NCBI GenBank assembly: GCA_029060725.1 | Contig: JAIDTL010000038.1 | Coordinates: forward strand, 62,001 to 126,000 | Length of the DNA: 64,000 nucleotides | Origin: Muribaculaceae bacterium | Lineage (GTDB): Bacteria; Bacteroidota; Bacteroidia; Bacteroidales; Muribaculaceae | Direction: 5' to 3' | Shown here: positions 39,544 to 48,230 of the stretch, piece after piece | Position numbering within the stretch: the first letter of the stretch is position 1 | Layout: every line of letters begins with the position of its first letter | Made by a program: the position numbers and the translations under genes | Notes under the pieces: generated by a model | The model's database searches: none | What the model saw: only the letters and a program-made list of their open reading frames with translations | What the model was told of the DNA's origin: nothing

Positions 39544-40071
39544 TTAAAGCGAACTATTACTTACAGAATCCATTCCTATACTTCCGTTATCAACCACTCC
39601 ATTGTCTTCATTGGAGTCCTTACCGTTGAACTCAAATGTCTGCTCCCACGGGATTGTACCGAAGTTGTCCTCAACTACCACAAGGAACTTGTGGGAATCC
39701 GAAGAATTTGCGGTATAGTTGAGACGGAAGGTCTTGCTTTCGAGAAGCACACGGTCATTGTTTACCAGAGTCGGACCGTCAACGAGTTTGAGGGTGCCAT
39801 CACCGTCATACTGGAAGTAGCGGATTGTGTACATCGTATTGGCATAGTTGCCTTCCGGCTTTATCTCGAAGCGTAGCTCAACAGTCTCGCCTTTGGTTAT
39901 CTTGTCGCCGAAGGGCATCACCTCTACGGTGAACGGATAGGACTGCTGGACATCAAGGTCGTCGGAGCATGAGGTCATGGCGAACAGGATTGCGGCAAGT
40001 GCGATCCAAAAGCCGAAGAAACGTGAGGGAGTGACGCGGATTGCGCCTATTCTTTTGATAAGTGTATTCAT
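39544..40071 (-). CDS. traQ: Conjugative transposon protein TraQ-like
   Basis: Lipobox SCSDDLDVQQSYPFTVEVMP and operon position. Confidence 0.85.
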   Translation of the reverse strand: MNTLIKRIGAIRVTPSRFFGFWIALAAILFAMTSCSDDLDVQQSYPFTVEVMPFGDKITKGETVELRFEIKPEGNYANTMYTIRYFQYDGDGTLKLVDGPTLVNNDRVLLESKTFRLNYTANSSDSHKFLVVVEDNFGTIPWEQTFEFNGKDSNEDNGVVDNGSIGMDSVSNSSL

Positions 40072-40077
40072 AATTTT

Positions 40078-40950
40078 TCAGAGTTTGAGTTTGTTTTTAT
40101 TTGTTTTCTTGGGACACATCCACATCAGGTTCTCGTTGAGATCCTTGTGGTCGGGATAATGTCGGGAGAAGTCAACGACCTTATCCCCATATTCCTTTTT
40201 GATTTTGGAGAGGGTCATCCGCCCTGCATCGTCATTGTCAAGATAGCAGGCGATGAGAGAATATTGGGTAAGCATTGGTAATGCCTTGTGGATATTTGAT
40301 ACAGAGTTGAGCACCACCACATCACACAGATCGTTGAAACGTAGCTTTTCGGCAGAAAGGAAGTCCATAAAGCCCTCGAACACGTTGCATCTTGTATGGT
40401 CGCGGTCATAGTGCGTGATATGCTTCGGGGGTGTCGAACCCTTGAAGAAAGGATTTCTCAGTTCATAGCCACCGGTATTGTTCTCAAAGCCGATGGCATA
40501 GTAACTCTTGCCGTGAAGCTGATAGTCAACCTGAACGCAATACCTTTGAGCAATCTCCACCGGGATACTCCTGTCCGTGAGATATTTCAGTAAGGACGGG
40601 GCGGTCAGACGCGATACCCGTATGTTCTCGAATGTCGGTTCTTCCTTGAACTGCGTTGGCTTGAAGGGCTGAGCGACGGGAAGACGCATCTTCTCGGCGA
40701 TGAAATCGGCTTGCCTCAAAAAGTCCGTCGAGCCGGACATTTCTCCGGCAAGCGTGAAGATGTCGCCTCCCGCGCCCGTTCCAAAGTCAAACCACACATT
40801 TTTGCGTGGATTGACATGGAACGACGGCTTTCTTTCACCGCGATACGGAGCGTAGAACCATAGCCCCTTGCTGTCGCGTCCGACCGGCTTATAGCCCAAT
40901 TGATTCAGGAAATCGACAAGCGAGATTTTCTTTATTTCGTCAATGTTCAT
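40078..40950 (-). CDS. traP: TraP-like primase-related protein (CHC2-like + Toprim)
   Basis: KGLWFYAPYRGERKPSFHVNPRKNVWFDFGTGAGGDIFTLA; Toprim-like YLDNDDAGR. Confidence 0.85.
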   Translation of the reverse strand: MNIDEIKKISLVDFLNQLGYKPVGRDSKGLWFYAPYRGERKPSFHVNPRKNVWFDFGTGAGGDIFTLAGEMSGSTDFLRQADFIAEKMRLPVAQPFKPTQFKEEPTFENIRVSRLTAPSLLKYLTDRSIPVEIAQRYCVQVDYQLHGKSYYAIGFENNTGGYELRNPFFKGSTPPKHITHYDRDHTRCNVFEGFMDFLSAEKLRFNDLCDVVVLNSVSNIHKALPMLTQYSLIACYLDNDDAGRMTLSKIKKEYGDKVVDFSRHYPDHKDLNENLMWMCPKKTNKNKLKL

Positions 40951-41645
40951 AGATGTATTCCGCGTTTAGGTTTTTCTGGCTCCTGACTCATTGGCTCTTG
41001 TTTAAGGGTATCATGAGTGTCGGCAGTTTTCTCCTCACGGAATCCTTCCATCTGTCCCGCGATATATCTATTTAGGTCGGACATACTGCAAGATCCTGTC
41101 AGTTCATAAGCAAGATCATAGATTCCTCCGTATGCGCCTGATTTGGTATCACGCCATTGATTTGTCTCAGTATTGATTACCATTGTAGGCTCTCGGTTTT
41201 TATCATAAGGAGCTTTATAGATACGGAGGCAACCATCAGCAGCCACCGGTTCTTTCTGTCCGATAGCCTTCATAAAATCCACAAGTCGCAAATTGTCTAT
41301 GTCAAGTTTTATTATTATCTGTTCACGAGGTCTCCTGCTCATATCAAGAAGCCCTTTGATAGACTCATACGTGTTCATAGACTCCAAGATATAACAGTCA
41401 ATGTCCTTACGCTTATTTATTTTTGCGGTAAGTTTCGCCAGATCTCGAAGATTACCATTTTTATCGGTTACTAAGTCATACCATCTGTTAAGTTTCGTGT
41501 GTACAACCAACTTAGGCTCCCTGTCATTGCGGTAAGGCGAATAATAAAGCTTAAGATCATCCAATTCCTTAATAGGTCTTTTTCCCAAGGCATCCATGAA
41601 TCGGGTTATTGGTATTTTAGGTATATCTCTCTTTATATATTTCAT
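40947..41645 (-). CDS. Protein with two tandem degenerate CHC2-like domains
   Basis: FMDALGKRPI...YYSPYRNDREPKLVV and FMKAIGQKEPV...YKAPYDKNREPTMVI repeats. Confidence 0.7.
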   Translation of the reverse strand: MKYIKRDIPKIPITRFMDALGKRPIKELDDLKLYYSPYRNDREPKLVVHTKLNRWYDLVTDKNGNLRDLAKLTAKINKRKDIDCYILESMNTYESIKGLLDMSRRPREQIIIKLDIDNLRLVDFMKAIGQKEPVAADGCLRIYKAPYDKNREPTMVINTETNQWRDTKSGAYGGIYDLAYELTGSCSMSDLNRYIAGQMEGFREEKTADTHDTLKQEPMSQEPEKPKRGIHL

Positions 41646-41660
41646 AGTATTAAATTTTGG

Positions 41661-42365
41661 TCATAAGTGCATTTTACGTTTGGGTGGTTCCTTTGTTTCC
41701 TGACGGGACTCATCCACATTCTTCTCCTGTCCGAGCATCCTCTTATCTTCAGACGCATATAAAGCACACATTTTATCTACGATGAAATTTCTAAGATCAG
41801 ATATTTTGGATGTTCCGGTAAGTTCATAGGCAAGGTCATATATGCCACCGTATGCACCAGATTTTGTATCACGCCATAGATTCGTATATGGGTTGATTAA
41901 CATTGTTGGCTCTGGATTGCCAACATATGGAACATTATATACTTTCAGATTGCCTTTAACTGCTACAGGAGACTCCTGTCCAAGAGCCTTCATAAAATCA
42001 GTAAGCTTGATTTTATTTATGTCAAGTTGAATGGGTGTCGGCTTACAGTCCTGCTTGTTTACCTCTGTCTTTTCCTTACCTTCCTCATACTCATTCATGT
42101 ATTTTAGGATGAAATCCCTTGGATCCTTGTAAAGCTTTGGATTCATCTTCAACACAGCAAGATCAATAAGGTCTCCTCCTTGATCGGTAGCGTGGTCATA
42201 CCACATATTTGTAGAGGTATTGACAACGAACATCGGTTGGGTATCATCCCTATATGGAGCATAATAAAGCCTAATGTTATTAAAGGATTCTACAGGTTTA
42301 TGTCCCAAAGCAGTCATAAAGGCTTCCAACTGAATTCCGGGGATATCTATCTTATCATATCTCAT
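41661..42365 (-). CDS. Paralogue with two tandem degenerate CHC2-like domains
   Basis: FMTALGHKPV...YYAPYRDDTQPMFVV and FMKALGQESPV...YNVPYVGNPEPTMLI repeats. Confidence 0.7.
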   Translation of the reverse strand: MRYDKIDIPGIQLEAFMTALGHKPVESFNNIRLYYAPYRDDTQPMFVVNTSTNMWYDHATDQGGDLIDLAVLKMNPKLYKDPRDFILKYMNEYEEGKEKTEVNKQDCKPTPIQLDINKIKLTDFMKALGQESPVAVKGNLKVYNVPYVGNPEPTMLINPYTNLWRDTKSGAYGGIYDLAYELTGTSKISDLRNFIVDKMCALYASEDKRMLGQEKNVDESRQETKEPPKRKMHL

Positions 42366-42367
42366 AG

Positions 42368-42952
42368 CTACCTAATTATGAATTTCACACCGATGCCGTA
42401 TGTGGTGTGGTAAATCTGGACATCACTGCCGAATGTGAACCTGCCCTTTACATTTGCCGTCAGCGCAACATTGTCCGAGAGATAAACCTCCGCCTGAAGA
42501 TTCAGCGCACCTCCGTAGATGAAGTTGTCCTTTGCTCCGAGAGTGGAGCCGTCGGGCAGAACCTTCTTTCCCCAGTTTACCGTCTCATATCCGGCAAGTG
42601 CGGAGATACCTCCATAAAGGTGGAATGTCATTGAGTAGTCGCTGAGAAGATGAAGATTATATCCAGCCTCGCCAGTGAACTGCGCGACCGGGATACGCCC
42701 TTTCTCGCCGTAGGACTTGTAGGTCTGGAGATACTCCCCTCCGAAAGACCATGTGTTGCCGTGTGTTCCCTTGAATACCGAGTAGAACACGCCTACGTCA
42801 TATCCGCAGTTACGGGATTTGCCGGTATAGAATCCGTCTGCCATATTCGCCTTGATTTCCACTGCTGACATTCCGGGGAGGCATCGCTGGGCCATTGCCT
42901 GCCCCGTGAAAAGGGCAAGCATGGCAGCGAGTATAATCATCGCTTTTTTCAT
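42368..42952 (-). CDS. traO: Conjugative transposon protein TraO-like
   Basis: Signal peptide, QRCLPGMSAVEIKANMADGFY; operon order. Confidence 0.9.
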   Translation of the reverse strand: MKKAMIILAAMLALFTGQAMAQRCLPGMSAVEIKANMADGFYTGKSRNCGYDVGVFYSVFKGTHGNTWSFGGEYLQTYKSYGEKGRIPVAQFTGEAGYNLHLLSDYSMTFHLYGGISALAGYETVNWGKKVLPDGSTLGAKDNFIYGGALNLQAEVYLSDNVALTANVKGRFTFGSDVQIYHTTYGIGVKFIIR

Positions 42953-42988
42953 AATATTCTATTTTCTGTTTGAATTTTCGGTTTAAAA

Positions 42989-43999
42989 TTACCGGATTGA
43001 TAACTCGTCGATAACATTGGCTCTGATGATGTCCTCGTTCTCGACAACGATGGTCTGATGGCGACCTCCGTCTTTCTCCGCGACCTCGATGACGAGCTGC
43101 TTGTCATCGGGGATTGTGAATTTTTCAAGGGCGAACACTGTGTGTTCTGTCTGCTTTGCGTGTACCACCGTCACATAGTTCTGTGCGCGGAGAGGCTCGA
43201 TCACCTGCTCCTGCATGGCGGTACGCTTCACCACTTTCTTGTCCACAATCTTGAATGACACATAGTCAATGTCGAAAGGAATGTTGGAGGTGTTCTTCAG
43301 TTCAGTGTGGAAGTAGAGCAATCCGTTGTTGGCATAGATGGATTTCAGGAGGAACTGCACACCGAAACGCTTTGAGCCGATATGCTTTATCTCGCGCTTG
43401 TTCTGCTTGTAGATAGACTTCATGATGAGCTTGACAAGCATCGGAGACTCCTGACCAAGTTTCTCCAGATAGATCTCCTGAGCATTGTTTGGGCGGTTGA
43501 CAGCCTCGCCATCATGGAGGAAGTCTGTCATCTCAATGCTAAGCAACAGCGGCTCCTTTGCGAACTTCACGTTGAACGTGTAGTATGAGCCGTCCTCGGT
43601 AATCACAGACAGGTTTGTCTCCTGCTTGAAGGACTTGAAAGCTGATTTGACACGCAGCACGTTCTTAGCACCGTCAGCGAGTCCGGCTACAAGGTTCTCA
43701 TTGCCGAGGTCAACGTATGTGATCTCTGCCGGGAAGATGATGTGAGTCGTCTTGTTGTAGCATACCTCCAGCGCGTGGGGAGGTATCATGCGGTCGAAGC
43801 CTACCTTACGGGTAAGTCCCTCGAATTTGTCCCCGTCGGTGTAGTTGCCGCCGTACACGTTCATGTCGTGTTCGGCTACCTGCTCCGTGTCAGGCGACAC
43901 TTTGTTTTCGGTGTTCTTGACTGTCTTTGTCTTTGCAAAGACCGGTGTTGCCACGCTCATTACTGCGATGGCTGAAATGATAAATGTTTTTACTTTCAT
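42989..43999 (-). CDS. traN: Conjugative transposon protein TraN-like
   Basis: VCYNKTTHIIFPAEITYVDLGNENLVAGLADGAKNVLRVKSAF. Confidence 0.92.
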   Translation of the reverse strand: MKVKTFIISAIAVMSVATPVFAKTKTVKNTENKVSPDTEQVAEHDMNVYGGNYTDGDKFEGLTRKVGFDRMIPPHALEVCYNKTTHIIFPAEITYVDLGNENLVAGLADGAKNVLRVKSAFKSFKQETNLSVITEDGSYYTFNVKFAKEPLLLSIEMTDFLHDGEAVNRPNNAQEIYLEKLGQESPMLVKLIMKSIYKQNKREIKHIGSKRFGVQFLLKSIYANNGLLYFHTELKNTSNIPFDIDYVSFKIVDKKVVKRTAMQEQVIEPLRAQNYVTVVHAKQTEHTVFALEKFTIPDDKQLVIEVAEKDGGRHQTIVVENEDIIRANVIDELSIR

Positions 44000-44048
44000 T
44001 TTCTTACTATGGATTTTTGTGGTCGTTTTTTATTGTTTCTGATTTTCA

Positions 44049-45248
44049 TCAGTTGTTTTCAGACTGGTGGAGCATCACGCGGTATCCGGCTTTCAGCTTT
44101 ACCTTTACCTCGCGTGTCTTTTTCGTGAGGTACTGGCTGACTCCGTTGAGTATGCCCCTGCCTACATCGGAGACTATCTGCGCCCCGGCATTGGTTGAGA
44201 TATTGACACTGCTGCCTACCGTGCTACCCATGTTTGCGCCGATCTCCTGCAATGCCTCCATCTCCATTGAGTTGGGGATGTTGATTCCTTCCTGTCCGTC
44301 GGAGTCATATACCTGCAACTCCACCTCGTAAACCGAGCCTTGCGACTCAACGGAGGTTATCACGATTTCAAGGCGTTCTCCCTGCAACCGTCCTTCTCCT
44401 GTCACGACGGTGTTCTTCGGCACAAGGTTGGAGCCGACCCACATCGGTTCGGTAAGCCTCAGTCTTACAGACTGACCGTTGGTTATGGTCTGGTCTCCAG
44501 ACACAACTGCCGAAATTGTGTTCTTGGCGGTTGTCTTTCTGCCACCGACGGATGTATTGAAGTCTCTGTCAGATGATGCACCGAGGGAGGACACCACGGA
44601 GCGGTTTACCTGAGCGACGGGCTGCACGTTGCGTTTTCCCTTCTCCTCTTCTTTCTGTGACGGAGCCTGATAGTTGCCGGAGTTGCCGTTACCGTTTCCC
44701 ATATACTGGGCGGCGAGCTGATATGACCTTTCGAGAAGTTCCATCTCGTCGGGTCCGTTCTGAGTGTAATCCGGCTGGGACTGCTGTGCCTCCAGCTCGT
44801 CAATCCTTGCCTGAAGTTCCGCCACTTGCGAGGACTCGCTGTAGTCCGGAATATAGAAATCCTGAAGCGAGGCCTGCGCCTGCCGGTATGCGTTGGCTGA
44901 GTTCTGTATCTCGTCGGGAACATCGGTAGGCTCCGGATTGGAAACGGTGTCAAGCTGGAGCGTTACGGCGTTGATGGTGCTGTCGCTCTGTGCCTTCTCC
45001 CTGTTCATATCCTCCTGTTCGTATGCCTTTATCTTTGTCTCCGGCATACCTGCCGAAGTCTGGTCAGGCAAGTCCATGTTTGCCTTGCCCCGGTCAGCAT
45101 CATCTTTGCCGGAGGGGGCGAAGATTATCCAGAAGCATACGAGGCACGAGAGTACGAGGACGGTATAGACCACCAGCCTTTTCAGTTTCTCTTTCTCTGC
45201 CGGGGTCTTAGGCGAGAGTTTTGCTTTGAGGTTATCGAGCAGCTTCAT
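44049..45248 (-). CDS. traM: Conjugative transposon protein TraM-like
   Basis: Single TM, VirB10-like C-terminus with GDQTITNGQSVRLRLTEPM. Confidence 0.92.
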   Translation of the reverse strand: MKLLDNLKAKLSPKTPAEKEKLKRLVVYTVLVLSCLVCFWIIFAPSGKDDADRGKANMDLPDQTSAGMPETKIKAYEQEDMNREKAQSDSTINAVTLQLDTVSNPEPTDVPDEIQNSANAYRQAQASLQDFYIPDYSESSQVAELQARIDELEAQQSQPDYTQNGPDEMELLERSYQLAAQYMGNGNGNSGNYQAPSQKEEEKGKRNVQPVAQVNRSVVSSLGASSDRDFNTSVGGRKTTAKNTISAVVSGDQTITNGQSVRLRLTEPMWVGSNLVPKNTVVTGEGRLQGERLEIVITSVESQGSVYEVELQVYDSDGQEGINIPNSMEMEALQEIGANMGSTVGSSVNISTNAGAQIVSDVGRGILNGVSQYLTKKTREVKVKLKAGYRVMLHQSENN

Positions 45249-45552
45249 GGAGTATGTTGTTTAGTGAGACATCGGGATTGTTTTCGGAGGGGATTTCCAG
45301 TTGCTTGATATGCTCGACCTCTATTGCCTGTCTCGCGTGTCCGGCTCCCATGCGGTAACAGGCGTGACCGAAGACGAAGAAGGCGGTAAGCACGAACACA
45401 GACAGCAGGACGGTTACGACCATCAGACGCTGGTTCTTGGGGAGGTCGTCGCAGGCTTTCTTCAGCCTCTCCCTGATTTTCCCTTTCGGGCCGTGCCACA
45501 CCTTATTATATAAGGGTGCCACGAGATTGCGGATTTTATGTTTTATGCTCAT
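45232..45552 (-). CDS. traL: TraL-like (DUF3989) small membrane protein
   Basis: Start corrected to MSIKHKIRN; TM helix; position between traM and traK. Confidence 0.8.
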   Translation of the reverse strand: MSIKHKIRNLVAPLYNKVWHGPKGKIRERLKKACDDLPKNQRLMVVTVLLSVFVLTAFFVFGHACYRMGAGHARQAIEVEHIKQLEIPSENNPDVSLNNILHEAAR

Positions 45553-46184
45553 TGGGATAATGTACGTTTTGTGGTTAATAAATCTTTGTTCTCCAAAATC
45601 GTCAGCCCCTCGATCATGAAGCCGTTGGGGTTGTCGTCGGAACGGTTGGTGTTGACCAGCTTGCACTGGGTTATCAGGCTGCGCTCTGTCACGTTGCTCT
45701 GGCGTAGTATCATCTGGCGGGCGTATGTCCTGACGGTGTAGGGATAGTCGTTGAAGTCGGCGACTATGCTGTCCACCTGTAGCACCTGCGATATGTTTCC
45801 GGCGATGATGCGGTTGTAATAGCCTTTCTCAACGTAGTCCGAATAGTAGTTGTAGGCACTTTTGTCCGCCAATGACATGGCGCGGTTGATGTTATGCTCA
45901 ATCGCTGACTTGTCGGGCGACAAGGTGAAGAACAGCTCATGGAAGCGGCGGACGTGTTCACGCGCCTCCGCCGGGCGGTTCTGCTCCATGTCCTGCGACA
46001 GAGCCAGCATGAGGCTCTTGCCGTTGTCAAGGACATAGATCTTCTCCCTCTGTTTCTCGGCGAAGTTCAGCGACAGTACCACTGAGCCGATGGCTATCAG
46101 GGCGCAGAGCGATACCACCACTATACCGAACAGCCTTATCTGACGGAAGGAGGTCTCGATGTTTTTCAGTGACTTGAATTCCAT
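45549..46184 (-). CDS. traK: Conjugative transposon protein TraK-like
   Basis: MEFKSLKNIETSFRQIRLF...NPNGFMIEGLTILENKDL. Confidence 0.92.
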   Translation of the reverse strand: MEFKSLKNIETSFRQIRLFGIVVVSLCALIAIGSVVLSLNFAEKQREKIYVLDNGKSLMLALSQDMEQNRPAEAREHVRRFHELFFTLSPDKSAIEHNINRAMSLADKSAYNYYSDYVEKGYYNRIIAGNISQVLQVDSIVADFNDYPYTVRTYARQMILRQSNVTERSLITQCKLVNTNRSDDNPNGFMIEGLTILENKDLLTTKRTLSQ

Positions 46185-46231
46185 TTAATCATTGTTTGGG
46201 GATTTTTGTTTTTGAATATTTATTACCATTG

Positions 46232-47272
46232 TTATTTGAGGAGTTTTCCGATGCGTCCTGCGGCATTTCCTGCGACACCACCTGCTACGCTTGCGGCTCC
46301 TGAGCCGACCTGCATGGCGGTGTTGTTGATTGAGCGGTTATAGCTGCCCATACCTCCTGCCTGAATTATCCATCCGGCTACCGTCGGGATTGTGAAGTAG
46401 CCTATAATGCCGATAATCATGAAGATGGTGTAGGCGGTGTTGCTCCCATCGAGGTCAACATTGGGATTGTTGGCAAGTTCAGATATGTCATTCTGGAGCA
46501 TCAGGACTTGGATTTTTGCGAGTATCGTAGAAAAGAGGTCTGCCACAGGCAACCAGAGGTAGGTCTGTATATATCGGCAGATCCACTGGACGAGTGTGTT
46601 CTGGAATCCGTCCCACACCGATATTGCGAAGGCGATGGGTCCGAGTATCGCAAGCACCACAAGGAAGAAAGTGCGTATCGTGTCGATGGTCAGAGAGGCT
46701 GCCTGAAAGAGCATCTCCAAGAGTTCGCGGAAGAAGTTCTGTATCGCCTTCTTGACCTTATACATTCCTCGCTCGATATACATTCCGGCGGCTGTGCCGA
46801 CTTCCGTAACGCCTAACTCATCTATCTGCCTGTCAAACTCCGCGTCATCCACAAGGTAGGCGGTGGAGGGGTCTTTCATCATCTGCTCGTATTCCAGCCG
46901 GTCTTTCTCCTCCCGGTAATGCTGCATGTCCAGTGTCTGGCCTTCGAGCATCGAGGCTGTGCCCTGCACAATCGGCGACATCACTGAGTTTATGGTTCCG
47001 AGAACTACCGTCGGGAAGAACATTATGCAGAATCCTATCACGAAGGGACGGAGCAAGGGGAACACATCTATCGGCTCTGCGGCCGCAAGCGACCGCCATA
47101 TACGGTATGCCACATAGAACAGGGCTCCGAGTCCGGCAATGCCCTGTGCCACTCCAGCCATATCTCCGCAGAGAGGCATCATCTCGTCATAGAGCGAGCG
47201 GAGTATGGTATGGAGGTTTGAGAAATCTATCGCGCAAATCATAGGCTCACCAGTATTTTTCAGATCCGTCAC
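46232..47272 (-). CDS. traJ: Conjugative transposon protein TraJ-like (polytopic)
   Basis: TM segments, LLRPFVIGFCIMFFPTVVLGTIN; operon order. Confidence 0.92.
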   Translation of the reverse strand: MTDLKNTGEPMICAIDFSNLHTILRSLYDEMMPLCGDMAGVAQGIAGLGALFYVAYRIWRSLAAAEPIDVFPLLRPFVIGFCIMFFPTVVLGTINSVMSPIVQGTASMLEGQTLDMQHYREEKDRLEYEQMMKDPSTAYLVDDAEFDRQIDELGVTEVGTAAGMYIERGMYKVKKAIQNFFRELLEMLFQAASLTIDTIRTFFLVVLAILGPIAFAISVWDGFQNTLVQWICRYIQTYLWLPVADLFSTILAKIQVLMLQNDISELANNPNVDLDGSNTAYTIFMIIGIIGYFTIPTVAGWIIQAGGMGSYNRSINNTAMQVGSGAASVAGGVAGNAAGRIGKLLK

Positions 47273-47885
47273 CGTAAAGGCTAACTACCCTCTGGGTGTC
47301 CGCCTTCTTCTTAGCCCTCAGGTACGACACGCTGATGTTCTTGTTGGTGTAGTATTGGGTGAGGTTCTTCAGACGTTTCATCTCCTTGAAGCAGTCATCG
47401 ACTACATCCATGCGGTCTTTGTCGGTCATGCTCAGTGTGGAGATGTTCACCACCTGTTTCAGATCTCCCAGCACTCCGTTGGCTTCTTCAAGCAGACGGG
47501 TGTAACCTGAGGCGATTGCGGAGAGTTCCGCACTTGTGAAGTTCGGGTCTGTCAGCATCTTCTTGAAGTTGTTGACGTAGTAGCCGGAGATGTCTCCGAG
47601 CATCAGGACTGTCTGCTGCACCTTCCGCGCGTCGCGGACAAGGTTGTTTACTGACTGGAGAGCGTCGTAATACTTTTTCGCCTGCTGGTAGATTTTCACG
47701 GTTTCCTGAAAATTCTTGACCATATTCTGAGCGGTGGATGTCTCCTGCACAAGCGATTTGGAGTTGTTGACGATACTCTGGGCGATGTTCGAGGGGTCAA
47801 TCACCGTCCACTGGGCTGATGCCCTACCGGTTCCGAGGAAAAGGCACAGGGCAATCAGGGGGATTAAAAACTTGATCTGTTTCAT
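47247..47885 (-). CDS. traI: TraI-like (DUF4141) secreted protein
   Basis: ASAQWTVIDPSNIAQSIVNNSKSLVQ. Confidence 0.92.
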   Translation of the reverse strand: MKQIKFLIPLIALCLFLGTGRASAQWTVIDPSNIAQSIVNNSKSLVQETSTAQNMVKNFQETVKIYQQAKKYYDALQSVNNLVRDARKVQQTVLMLGDISGYYVNNFKKMLTDPNFTSAELSAIASGYTRLLEEANGVLGDLKQVVNISTLSMTDKDRMDVVDDCFKEMKRLKNLTQYYTNKNISVSYLRAKKKADTQRVVSLYGDGSEKYW

Positions 47886-47907
47886 TCTTAACTTTGGATT
47901 TAAGTGG

Positions 47908-48045
47908 TTATCTTACTTTTCCGGCACAGCCGGAGATTATCTGTACTGTTGCGTAAAGCAGCACGAACGGGAGGGAAAGGAGGGCGACGAATCCGATGCA
48001 GATTCCAAAAATTATCGCCCACAGGACATATAGTGCTTTCATCAT
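47908..48045 (-). CDS. Tiny TM protein (45 aa)
   Basis: MMKALYVLWAIIFGICIGFVALLSLPFVLLYATVQIISGCAGKVR; ATGA overlap with next ORF; not in ORF track. Confidence 0.6.
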   Translation of the reverse strand: MMKALYVLWAIIFGICIGFVALLSLPFVLLYATVQIISGCAGKVR

Positions 48046-48230
48046 GGGTAAAGCCATTCAGGGATTGTTATGTTTTCAAGGAGATCCACAGTGAAATCCT
48101 TGGCGCAGTCAAAGGCTTCGACGGCCGCCATGAACACGGTGGAGAGGACAAGTATCCCGATGAAGAAGAGTATCAGGGCTGTCAGCACTCCGAGTATCGG
48201 GTGGAAGAATTTGGGTATCTTGATTTTCAT
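48042..48230 (-). CDS. Tiny TM protein (62 aa)
   Basis: Hydrophobic helix; overlaps 3' end of traG by ATGA-type junction. Confidence 0.65.
   Translation of the reverse strand: MKIKIPKFFHPILGVLTALILFFIGILVLSTVFMAAVEAFDCAKDFTVDLLENITIPEWLYP

Noticed and set aside
44573-45168. Arg-rich overlapping ORFs opposite traM
   Set aside because: Antisense/out-of-frame ORFs in the GC-richer tra region; traM is clearly the coding frame.
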